A stretch of DNA of 5,137 bases from an uncultured Selenomonadales bacterium (GCA_946547205.1 CAMNPA010000120.1:1-5137); one strand, 5' to 3'. Numbered from the stretch's first letter, positions 1-4,631 are shown. The notes: generated from the letters alone by a model not told the origin. A program made the numbers and translations.

Positions 1-2153
1 TCGCGACAATGCGGCATTGCGTCAATCTCCGCGTCCGACAAATCGCCCAACCATAAACAATAACGCCGCTTGCCCTTGATGAATTCTTCGGCACCGTACC
101 ACGGATGAAAATATTTTGCAGACGCCGGCTCAAGCTTGATGAAGTTTTCCATTTCGTCGGGCTTGAAAAGATAGTTGCCGTTGTCGATTGGTTTGTTGCC
201 GATACCGATTGTCGGCACGTCGTCTTGAAGCGGCTCATTGCGGCTCTCAACGAAAATATCTTCGCCGTCGACAAGGTAAGCGTTGATGTGTTTGACGATT
301 GTCGGTTTGCCGTCGACGAAAATTTTTTTGGGCTTATCGTTTGGCGCGCGGCTGAAACCTACAACGACGCAATGAACGTGAGCCATGTTATCGGAGTCGC
401 TGAGCCATTTGAAAGTTCTGTGCGCAAAGTCGATGTGAATTCCCGACGCGAAAAGTCTCTTCCAAAGCGTGCCGATTGAGTCGCCTTGACAAATTGAGTT
501 GGTCGAAACGAGCGCGGCGCGAGTGTTCGTTCCGGCGATGAAGTCTGAAATTTTCTTGTACCAACACGCCACATAGTCAAGGTTGCCGATATTTTGCCAG
601 CCGTCGAAAACTTTGCCGATGTCGTTGCTCTGCGCGGCGGACTTCATTCTTGCACCGACGAACGGCGGATTGCCGATTATATAGTTAGGAGTTAGGAGTT
701 TGGAGTTAGGAGTTGTGAAAACGTCGTTCCAGTCGATTCGCAGAGCATTCGCGCAGATAATCGTTGCGTAGTTTTTGAGCGGCAGAGCTTGCAAATTTTT
801 TCCGAGCGCGCCTTCAGTCTGTTGGAGCATTTGATTTTCAGCGATCCACAATGCGGTTTGCGCGACGGCGGCGGCGAAGTCGTTTATCTCGATGCCGTAA
901 AACTGATTGATTGAAACTTTGACGGGATTATCGGGCAACGTGACGTTCAAGCCGTGCAGTTCCTCCAAAATCTCATTTTCCAATCGGCGCAAGCTGCAAT
1001 AAGTCTCCGTCAAAAAATTTCCGCTGCCACACGCGGGATCCAAAAATTTCAACGCGGCGAGCTTGTCTTGAATCGCGAACAGAGCTTGCGGACGATTTTT
1101 CTTCTGCATACGTTTGGCGGCGTCGAATTCGGCTTTGAGGTCGTCAAGAAAGAGCGTGTCAATGACTTTGTGAATGTTGTCTTCGCTCGTGTAGTAAATG
1201 CCGCCTTCGCGTTGATCGGGCGAATTCAGAAGCGATTCAAACATTGCGCCAAAAATCGGCGGACTAATCTCGCGCCAACTGAACTTGATAAAGTTGCCTA
1301 ATTCATCGAGTTTATTAATGTCGCGAATGTGCGCACGTTCAATGGTGAGTTTCAAATTGCGATTCAGCGGCGGAATTGGAATTTTTTCGGCGAAAAGCCC
1401 GCCGTCGACGTAAGGAAAATCTTTCAACGTGTCGTCAAGGTCGTTGCGGTGATTTTCGGGCGTGTTGAGCACGTCAAACAATTTCTGCAGAGCGTCATGA
1501 AGTTTTTCGGGCGGAAAACTTTTCAGATAGTCGCCGAAAGTTTTCTTCGTGAAAATCTGCGCGTCGTCGGCATAAAAGCAAAATACCAGTCGCGTACAAA
1601 ATTTTCGGAGCAAATCGCGAAATTCCGGCTCGCGCTCAAGATATTTTTCGTCGAAAGCCAAACAAATTTTGTGAATGATGTCGGCGGCGTCCTTAGAAAT
1701 TTTTTCTTCGGGCGGCGAATCGTCGGCAGTCGGGTCGATTAAAAATTTCAGTCGCGCGAATTGATAACGCAGGTCGCGGAGTTTGATAACGGTCGGCTCA
1801 ATACGATTCGGCTTGTAAATTCTGAACTCGGCGAAATTGCAAGTGACAATCCAGCGCGGCTTATCGTCAACGGGCAGAGCGTCGGCATAACGTTTTGCCT
1901 GTTCAAACGGCGTCAAAAGTTCTCCGTCGGACTGCAGATATTTTTTCGTCAAGTCGACGCCGAAACTTTTCTGCTCAATCAAAACTTTTGTTCGGGCAAT
2001 GTAGGCGTCGATAAAATTTATTTCAAAGTCGATAATTTTTTCGGGCTTGTCAATATTGAAAACGTATCGGAGCAAAGTCAACCAGAACTTTTGAGTATCG
2101 CTTTTCTCGTCGCCGCGCTCATACCAGTCGTCAGCAAATTCTTTAACATTCAT
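1..2153 (-). CDS. MmeI-like (Type IIL/IIG) restriction enzyme and DNA methyltransferase, N-terminal 717 residues (C-terminus beyond left edge)
   Basis: Translating the minus strand from the ATG at 2153 gives 717 codons with no stop to the window edge, so the gene is partial. The layout matches MmeI-like single-chain enzymes that cut DNA and methylate adenine. Residues 41-62 carry a PD-(D/E)XK-like signature (D49, then E60-Q-K62). A helical spacer follows, with family-like blocks around FCFYADD (191-197) and FPYVDGGLFAE (246-256). The Rossmann methyltransferase has motif I FLDPACGSGNFL (370-381) and catalytic motif IV NPPF (495-498). After about residue 600 the protein should lead into the target-recognition domain, but most of that domain and the C-terminus lie outside the window. 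MmeI is about 920 residues, so some 200 or more are missing here. A Shine-Dalgarno GGGAG sits 7 nt before the ATG. The gene lies downstream of the peptide/antisense array on the same strand. Family and methyltransferase role are secure; the nuclease function is inferred from the D-EXK motif. Confidence 0.9.
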   Translation of the reverse strand, partial: MNVKEFADDWYERGDEKSDTQKFWLTLLRYVFNIDKPEKIIDFEINFIDAYIARTKVLIEQKSFGVDLTKKYLQSDGELLTPFEQAKRYADALPVDDKPRWIVTCNFAEFRIYKPNRIEPTVIKLRDLRYQFARLKFLIDPTADDSPPEEKISKDAADIIHKICLAFDEKYLEREPEFRDLLRKFCTRLVFCFYADDAQIFTKKTFGDYLKSFPPEKLHDALQKLFDVLNTPENHRNDLDDTLKDFPYVDGGLFAEKIPIPPLNRNLKLTIERAHIRDINKLDELGNFIKFSWREISPPIFGAMFESLLNSPDQREGGIYYTSEDNIHKVIDTLFLDDLKAEFDAAKRMQKKNRPQALFAIQDKLAALKFLDPACGSGNFLTETYCSLRRLENEILEELHGLNVTLPDNPVKVSINQFYGIEINDFAAAVAQTALWIAENQMLQQTEGALGKNLQALPLKNYATIICANALRIDWNDVFTTPNSKLLTPNYIIGNPPFVGARMKSAAQSNDIGKVFDGWQNIGNLDYVACWYKKISDFIAGTNTRAALVSTNSICQGDSIGTLWKRLFASGIHIDFAHRTFKWLSDSDNMAHVHCVVVGFSRAPNDKPKKIFVDGKPTIVKHINAYLVDGEDIFVESRNEPLQDDVPTIGIGNKPIDNGNYLFKPDEMENFIKLEPASAKYFHPWYGAEEFIKGKRRYCLWLGDLSDAEIDAMPHCR
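683..714. repeat. In-frame heptanucleotide array (AGTTAGG x4 plus AGTT) inside the methyltransferase gene
   Basis: The plus strand reads AGTTAGG, AGTTAGG, AGTTTGG, AGTTAGG and then a partial AGTT. It encodes residues 480-491 of the methyltransferase, a TPN...LLTPN stretch, only a few residues before the catalytic NPPF motif. Seven is not a multiple of three, so gain or loss of one unit would shift the frame upstream of motif IV. The low complexity of the encoded stretch suggests a later insertion into the gene. Confidence 0.85.
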
Positions 2154-2165
2154 GGCGAATCTCCC

Positions 2166-2194
2166 TTGCAAAAATTTTCCGCGTCGATTATAAT
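2166..2194 (+). promoter_or_regulatory. Promoter of antisense RNA A (TTGCAA-17-TATAAT)
   Basis: A TTGCAA -35 box (2166-2171) and a perfect TATAAT -10 box (2189-2194) are separated by exactly 17 bp. The predicted transcript starts near 2201 and runs through the peptide A gene in the antisense direction. The -35 box abuts the Shine-Dalgarno of the minus-strand methyltransferase gene (2161-2165). The same promoter recurs at 2533-2561. Confidence 0.75.
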
Positions 2195-2215
2195 TTTTTC
2201 GGCAAGAAAAATGCC
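2187..2215 (-). promoter_or_regulatory. Possible weak promoter for the methyltransferase gene
   Basis: The palindromic ATTATAAT (2187-2194) provides a TATAAT -10 on the minus strand (2192-2187) as well as for the antisense RNA. At 17 bp spacing the minus-strand -35 would be GGCATT (2215-2210), a poor match that lies inside the terminator of peptide mRNA A. The gene may instead rely on readthrough from the peptide unit, or on transcription I cannot see. Confidence 0.25.
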
Positions 2216-2232
2216 CCGCGAATTTGCGAGGC
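2204..2232 (-). terminator. Terminator of peptide mRNA A
   Basis: On the minus strand the stem GCCTCGC / GCGGGGC (one A-C mismatch, loop AAATTC) is followed by ATTTTTCTT. It would end the transcript from the promoter at 2480-2508, roughly 50 bp before the methyltransferase start. On the plus strand the same hairpin lies at the 5' end of antisense RNA A. An equivalent is found at 2571-2600. Confidence 0.65.
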
Positions 2233-2320
2233 GATTGTGCCTGTCGGGCGGTCTTGCCCCCTATATATCTTGTGGCTTTAAACTGAAATTAGGTTACATG
2301 TCAGCCATCCTGATTGGGAC

Positions 2321-2407
2321 TCAGGCGGCTGTTCCGCTCATGGCGAGGAGTATAATCCCCGTAGTAGCGACTGTTCTGATTATAAACCAGAAAATGCGCT
2401 TCTTCAT
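2321..2407 (-). CDS. 28-residue hydrophobic peptide A, candidate type I toxin
   Basis: This very short gene encodes 28 residues: a basic start (MKKR), a single hydrophobic segment (IFWFIIRTVATTG, then IILLA), and a short polar tail ending SGTAA. One membrane-spanning helix with a positive N-terminus is the usual design of type I toxins. A GGGGG ribosome site (2420-2416) lies 8 nt before the ATG and is locked in a hairpin. The copy at 2687-2770 differs by one lysine deletion, three conservative changes (F to V, F to I, V to I) and six synonymous changes, which favours real coding on this strand. The last 13 codons and the stop are identical at nucleotide level. The predicted mRNA starts near 2473 and ends near 2204. 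I do not recognise the family. Toxicity is inferred from size, hydrophobicity and the antisense partner. Confidence 0.65.
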   Translation of the reverse strand: MKKRIFWFIIRTVATTGIILLAMSGTAA

Positions 2408-2434
2408 AAGCGTTACCCCCTTTCTTGGGGGCTT
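2408..2434 (-). promoter_or_regulatory. Ribosome-site-sequestering hairpin of peptide mRNA A
   Basis: On the minus strand, CCCCC (2431-2427) pairs with GGGGG (2420-2416), which is the Shine-Dalgarno of peptide A, across a 6-nt loop. AAG (2434-2432) could additionally pair with CTT (2410-2408) next to the ATG, leaving a 5-nt bulge. Hiding the ribosome site in the primary transcript is a known control in type I toxin mRNAs. The design is repeated at 2771-2795. Confidence 0.55.
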
Positions 2435-2442
2435 TTTGTTTT
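2416..2442 (+). terminator. Terminator of antisense RNA A
   Basis: CCCCC, loop TTTCTT, GGGGG, then C and TTTTTGTTTT on the plus strand form a canonical intrinsic terminator. It ends the RNA starting near 2201. The same bases act on the other strand as the ribosome-site hairpin of peptide A. Confidence 0.8.
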
Positions 2443-2479
2443 AAGAGCCGCCATCGCCGCTAAGGCATCAAGCAAACGA

Positions 2480-2508
2480 ATTATAAAACACACGTCATCT
2501 GTTTGCAA
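2480..2508 (-). promoter_or_regulatory. Promoter of peptide mRNA A (TTGCAA-17-TATAAT)
   Basis: On the minus strand TTGCAA (2508-2503) and TATAAT (2485-2480) are 17 bp apart. The transcript would start near 2473, giving a leader of about 65 nt before the peptide ATG. An A-tract (AAAAAAAA) lies just upstream and may act as an UP-like element. Downstream leader sequence is strongly conserved with copy B. Confidence 0.75.
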
Positions 2509-2532
2509 GGCGACGTTCATTTTTTTTACAGC

Positions 2533-2561
2533 TTGCAAAAATTTTCCGCGTCGATTATAAT
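2533..2561 (+). promoter_or_regulatory. Promoter of antisense RNA B (TTGCAA-17-TATAAT)
   Basis: TTGCAA (2533-2538) and TATAAT (2556-2561) are separated by 17 bp; the predicted start is near 2568. It is divergent from the peptide A promoter, and the two share the intervening T/A tract. Confidence 0.75.
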
Positions 2562-2570
2562 TTCTGCGGC

Positions 2571-2600
2571 AAGAAAAATGCCCCGCGAAGTTTGCGAGGC
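2571..2600 (-). terminator. Terminator of peptide mRNA B
   Basis: On the minus strand GCCTCGC / GCGGGGC with a 7-nt loop is followed by ATTTTTCTT. It is equivalent to the terminator at 2204-2232 and would stop the transcript from 2843-2871 before it reaches unit A. Confidence 0.65.
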
Positions 2601-2686
2601 GATTGTGCTTGAAGGCGGTTTAGCCCCTCGTATATACGAAGATCAGTTGCAAATGGAATTTACAAACAGTCGCATGAGTTGGAGGC

Positions 2687-2770
2687 TCAGGCGGCTGTTC
2701 CGCTCATGGCGAGGAGTATAATCCCCGTCGTAGCAATCGTTCGAATAATTATCCAAACAATGCGTTTCAT
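2687..2770 (-). CDS. 27-residue hydrophobic peptide B, candidate type I toxin
   Basis: Paralogue of peptide A, with 27 residues starting MKRIVWIIIRTIATTG, then a hydrophobic IILLA segment and the same SGTAA end and TGA stop. It has one predicted membrane helix with basic residues at the N-terminus and a second arginine inside the hydrophobic stretch, also kept in peptide A. GGGGG (2782-2778) lies 7 nt before the ATG inside a C5/G5 hairpin. The predicted mRNA starts near 2836 and ends near 2571, almost entirely covered by antisense RNA B. The function is unrecognised and toxicity is inferred from architecture. Confidence 0.65.
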   Translation of the reverse strand: MKRIVWIIIRTIATTGIILLAMSGTAA

Positions 2771-2795
2771 AAGCGTTCCCCCTTTCCGGGGGCTT
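2771..2795 (-). promoter_or_regulatory. Ribosome-site-sequestering hairpin of peptide mRNA B
   Basis: CCCCC (2792-2788 on the minus strand) pairs with the Shine-Dalgarno GGGGG (2782-2778) across a 5-nt loop. AAG (2795-2793) may extend the stem by pairing with CTT (2773-2771) beside the ATG. The loop sequence differs from copy A while the stem is kept. Confidence 0.55.
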
Positions 2796-2803
2796 TTCTT
2801 TAA
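2778..2803 (+). terminator. Terminator of antisense RNA B
   Basis: CCCCC, loop TTTCC, GGGGG, then CTTTTCTTTA on the plus strand form an intrinsic terminator. It is equivalent to the one at 2416-2442. Confidence 0.75.
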
Positions 2804-2842
2804 ATTAAAACCGCCATCGCCGCTAAGGCATCAAGCAAACGG

Positions 2843-2871
2843 ATTATAAAACACACGTCCTCAATTTGCAA
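2843..2871 (-). promoter_or_regulatory. Promoter of peptide mRNA B (TTGCAA-17-TATAAT)
   Basis: TTGCAA (2871-2866) and TATAAT (2848-2843) on the minus strand are 17 bp apart, with an A8 tract upstream as in copy A. The transcript would start near 2836. Confidence 0.75.
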
Positions 2872-2895
2872 GACGATGTTCATTTTTTTTACAGC

Positions 2896-2960
2896 TTGCA
2901 AAAAATTTAAATGCCCCGCGAATTTTGGTCGAGGCTTAGGCGTCTGTTCCGTCGCTCTTA
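2896..2960 (-). pseudogene. Decayed third copy of the peptide/antisense unit
   Basis: The stretch keeps the antisense -35 TTGCAA (2896-2901), the ATGCCCCGCGAA half of the terminator hairpin (2911-2922) and a mutated version of the peptide's 3' end (around 2931-2957). The antisense -10, the specificity region, most of the peptide gene, its ribosome hairpin and its promoter are gone. It lies at the upstream end of the array. Confidence 0.6.
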
Positions 2961-2974
2961 AAAAGTGAATCTCT

Positions 2975-3027
2975 AAAAAGAAAATCGGGAATGATTGAGC
3001 CGTGAAGACTTCCATTCCCGATTTTCT
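2975..3027 (-). terminator. Terminator of the niaP-type gene
   Basis: A perfect 15-bp inverted repeat (2979-2993 with 3013-3027) with a 19-nt loop is followed on the minus strand by TTTTT. It starts 15 bp after the transporter stop codon and separates it from the peptide array. The loop contains a small GAAG/CTTC stem. Confidence 0.8.
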
Positions 3028-3042
3028 GTTGCGAAAAATTTT

Positions 3043-4389
3043 TCAGAGCGTCGTCTTTACTTTGAACGTTGCGTCAATTTCTTCAAGCGATTTCTTTTTG
3101 CTTTCAATGCCCAAACTCAACACGATAACTGAAATTATCGCGAAGACCGACGCGAACATTACGAAGATGAAATTTATCGGAGCACCGTGAGCTAAAAGTA
3201 TTCCGACGAGCATTGGAGCGATCATGCCGCCGATTCGCCCGAAGCCTGCTGCCCAACCGCTGCCGAGTGCGCGAATTGCCGTGGGATAAAGTTCCGGCGT
3301 GTAAGTGTAGATGACGCCCCAAGCTCCGAGATTGAAGAAACTCATTGCCGCGCCCCACATCAAAAGTTCCGTTGCAGTCGCCGCATTGCCGAAGAAGTAA
3401 GCGCAAATTCCCGACATCAACAGGAAACTAGACAGCGTATAACGACGCCCGATAACGTCGACGAGCCACGCCGCCGCGAAGTAGCCGGGCAGTTGAGCCA
3501 GCGTCATAATCAGCACGTATTCAAAAGTTTTGACGACTTCAAAGCCTTGCGTGAAGACAATCGACGGGAGCCACATGAAAATTCCGTAATAGCTGAAGAC
3601 AATTCCGAACCACGTCAGCCAAAGCATCAGCGTGCGAACGCGGAAAGATTTTTTCCACAGCGTGAAGACGTTGAGCTTGAAAATCGGCGTCGCCTCTTGC
3701 ACGAAGTCTTTTTGGAACGGTTTGCTAACTACGCCGAGCTTTTTCTCAAGCGTCAAGATAATTTGCCGAGCCTCTTCGATTTTGCCTTTCGAGAGCAAGT
3801 AGCGGATTGATTCGGGCATGTGCAGGCGGATTAAAAAGACGTACAACGCGGGCAATGCGCCGATTATAAATGCGATGTGCCAACCGAACGTCGGAATGAG
3901 CAGGTAAGAGATTAACGCCGCGACGAGCCAGCCTAAGCCCCAAAAACTTTCAAGCAGAACGATAAATCTTCCGCGCAGTGCAGTCGGTGCGTATTCGCTC
4001 ATCAGTGTCGCCGCAACGGGCAATTCGCCGCCGAGTCCGAAGCCGACTAAAAATCTGAAAGTCAAAAGCGATTCGTAGCTCCATGCAACTGCGCAAAGTC
4101 CCGTTGCCACGCTGTACAAAATTACCGTCGCCGCGAAAACGTTTTTGCGTCCGAATTTGTCTGCAATCGTTCCGGCAAGCACTGCGCCCAATGCCATGCC
4201 GATTAAACCGACGCTGCCGATCCAACCGACTTGTTCAGGCGATAAGCCCCACTCTTTTGCCAAAATCGGCAACACGAACGAGATTAAGCCGGTGTCCATT
4301 GAATCGAACAGCCAACCCAGACCAGTTACGACGAGAAGTTTATAGTGGAAAGAGCCGACCGGCAAATTTTCAAGTCGCTCAAGAATCAA
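3043..4389 (-). CDS. niaP: NiaP-type MFS transporter, probable niacin (nicotinate/nicotinamide) uptake permease
   Basis: An inner-membrane major facilitator protein of 448 residues, the usual length for 12 membrane helices. It closely resembles Bacillus NiaP (YceI) from memory, with blocks such as GLGWLFDSMD (24-33), GLGGELPVAATLMSE (118-132), ESFWGLGWL (147-155), SYYGIFMWLPS (266-276) and YPTAIRALGSG (368-378). MFS motif A appears as DKFGRK (77-82), with a second-half echo DVIGRR (311-316). NiaP imports niacin for NAD synthesis; the substrate here is inferred by similarity and related aromatic acids are possible. I chose the TTG at 4389 because AAGGAG (4404-4399) lies 9 nt before it. The longer reading from TTG 4398 would have no spacing from that site. 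The gene has its own promoter (4436-4464) and terminator, so it is probably monocistronic. Confidence 0.88.
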   Translation of the reverse strand: MILERLENLPVGSFHYKLLVVTGLGWLFDSMDTGLISFVLPILAKEWGLSPEQVGWIGSVGLIGMALGAVLAGTIADKFGRKNVFAATVILYSVATGLCAVAWSYESLLTFRFLVGFGLGGELPVAATLMSEYAPTALRGRFIVLLESFWGLGWLVAALISYLLIPTFGWHIAFIIGALPALYVFLIRLHMPESIRYLLSKGKIEEARQIILTLEKKLGVVSKPFQKDFVQEATPIFKLNVFTLWKKSFRVRTLMLWLTWFGIVFSYYGIFMWLPSIVFTQGFEVVKTFEYVLIMTLAQLPGYFAAAWLVDVIGRRYTLSSFLLMSGICAYFFGNAATATELLMWGAAMSFFNLGAWGVIYTYTPELYPTAIRALGSGWAAGFGRIGGMIAPMLVGILLAHGAPINFIFVMFASVFAIISVIVLSLGIESKKKSLEEIDATFKVKTTL

Positions 4390-4435
4390 TTCAAACAACT
4401 CCTTACAAACTACAAGGAAATTTCAAACGGCTTGA

Positions 4436-4464
4436 ATTTTATTTCACGTGCAGAAAAATTGCAA
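4436..4464 (-). promoter_or_regulatory. Promoter of the niaP-type gene (TTGCAA-17-TAAAAT)
   Basis: On the minus strand TTGCAA (4464-4459) and TAAAAT (4441-4436) are 17 bp apart, with a predicted start near 4429 and a leader of about 40 nt. A CACGTG palindrome (4445-4450) lies in the spacer and could bind a regulator. I see no convincing NiaR box. Confidence 0.65.
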
Positions 4465-4482
4465 GCCCGCCGATAAATTTAG

Positions 4483-4511
4483 TTGCCAACGTTCGCGCCG
4501 CCGTGTAAAAT
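4483..4511 (+). promoter_or_regulatory. Promoter of the right-edge gene (TTGCCA-17-TAAAAT)
   Basis: TTGCCA (4483-4488) and TAAAAT (4506-4511) are separated by 17 bp; the start would be near 4518, leaving a leader of about 115 nt. It is divergent from the transporter promoter. Confidence 0.55.
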
Positions 4512-4526
4512 GTAAACAGTTTTACA
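4504..4526. promoter_or_regulatory. Operator-like inverted repeat TGTAAAA-N9-TTTTACA
   Basis: A perfect 7-bp inverted repeat (4504-4510 and 4520-4526) with an internal TGTAAAC overlaps the -10 box and predicted start of the rightward promoter. A bound protein there would block that promoter. The regulator is unknown, and AT-rich inverted repeats can arise by chance. Confidence 0.4.
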
Positions 4527-4535
4527 AGGAATTTA

Positions 4536-4563
4536 AGCTGTTAGCTGTTAGCTGTCAGCTGTT
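4536..4563. repeat. Heptanucleotide array AGCTGTT x4
   Basis: The units are AGCTGTT, AGCTGTT, AGCTGTC, AGCTGTT, followed by AGG. The array lies in the leader of the right-edge gene and is the left arm of a hairpin with the array at 4577-4604. Confidence 0.85.
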
Positions 4564-4576
4564 AGGAATTGTCCCT

Positions 4577-4604
4577 AAAAGCTAAAAGCTCAAAGCTAAA
4601 AGCT
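4577..4604. repeat. Heptanucleotide array AAAAGCT x4
   Basis: The units are AAAAGCT, AAAAGCT, CAAAGCT, AAAAGCT. The array ends 12 bp before the Shine-Dalgarno of the right-edge gene and is the right arm of a hairpin with the array at 4536-4563. Confidence 0.85.
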
Positions 4605-4631
4605 CTTTTATCAGCCAAGGAGGCGATTGAA

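Larger units (their letters stand above)
2201..2442 (+). ncRNA. Predicted antisense RNA A (type I antitoxin candidate)
   Basis: The ends are inferred from the promoter at 2166-2194 and the C5/G5 hairpin terminator at 2416-2442, giving about 240 nt. The RNA would be complementary to peptide mRNA A over nearly its whole length, including the peptide's coding region and ribosome site. Near its 5' end it forms a GCCCCGC/GCGAGGC hairpin (2213-2232), then a GGGC/GCCC hairpin with loop GGTCTT (2246-2259). Reading frames on this strand are not kept in step between the two copies, so I treat it as non-coding. The antitoxin role is inferred from geometry alone. Confidence 0.55.
2568..2804 (+). ncRNA. 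Predicted antisense RNA B (type I antitoxin candidate)
   Basis: The boundaries are inferred from the promoter at 2533-2561 and the terminator at 2778-2803, giving about 237 nt. The RNA is antisense to almost all of peptide mRNA B. It has a 5' GCCCCGC/GCGAGGC hairpin, a GGC/GCC hairpin with loop GGTTTA (2614-2625), and a perfect palindrome TCGTATATACGA (2628-2639) that copy A lacks. Loops of the YUNR type are common recognition loops in antisense RNAs, but their use here is speculative. Confidence 0.55.
2166..2960. repeat. Tandem repeat of peptide/antisense units, two intact copies and one relic
   Basis: The antisense -35 boxes fall at 2166, 2533 and 2896, so the period is 367 then 363 bp. 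Copies A and B share both promoters, both terminators and the peptide gene with high identity. They differ strongly only between the minus-strand terminator and the peptide stop codon (2233-2320 versus 2601-2686). Copy C retains fragments only. The pattern indicates local duplication followed by divergence of the specificity region. Confidence 0.85.
4536..4604 (+). promoter_or_regulatory. Long imperfect leader hairpin formed by the two heptamer arrays
   Basis: Positions 4536-4566 align with the reverse complement of 4574-4604 at 25 of 31 positions, around the 7-nt loop AATTGTC. The mismatches fall mostly at the fifth base of each heptamer (G against A). CTTTTATC follows the hairpin, so it could be a weak attenuator just before the ribosome site at 4617. 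It may equally be a folded repeat element without a regulatory role. Confidence 0.45.

Noticed and set aside
2351..2375. TATAAT on the plus strand inside the peptide genes as an extra promoter
   Set aside because: No acceptable -35 box lies 16-18 bp upstream, and the bases are explained by conserved peptide codons.
1761..2444. Plus-strand open frame of 227 codons
   Set aside because: It is antisense to the methyltransferase gene, then runs through promoter A, the antisense RNA and its terminator. It has no family resemblance and the frame is not preserved in copy B.
2503..2721. Plus-strand open frame of 72 codons in antisense RNA B, with an MPRE start also seen in copy A
   Set aside because: Single-base differences put copies A and B out of frame after the first few codons, and no ribosome site precedes the ATG. 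It looks like a non-coding antisense RNA.
2166..2960. CRISPR array
   Set aside because: There are only two intact repeats of about 365 bp, with promoters and terminators inside them. There are no short direct repeats with unique spacers of CRISPR size.
2166..2960. Insertion sequence or transposon
   Set aside because: No transposase frame, terminal inverted repeats or target-site duplication are visible. The repeats are direct and carry a consistent set of transcription signals.
2800..3015. Minus-strand open frame of 71 codons, with a conserved relative (starting MNVALQ) upstream of peptide A
   Set aside because: The frame runs across the -35 and -10 boxes of the peptide promoter, so the mRNA would start after its proposed start codons. 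It has no ribosome site, and the two copies end differently with several non-synonymous changes. Its conservation is explained by the promoter and mRNA leader.
4399..4530. NiaR operator upstream of the niaP-type gene
   Set aside because: The CACGTG palindrome and the TGTAAAA inverted repeat do not match the NiaR box as I remember it from Bacillus, so I did not assign a regulator.
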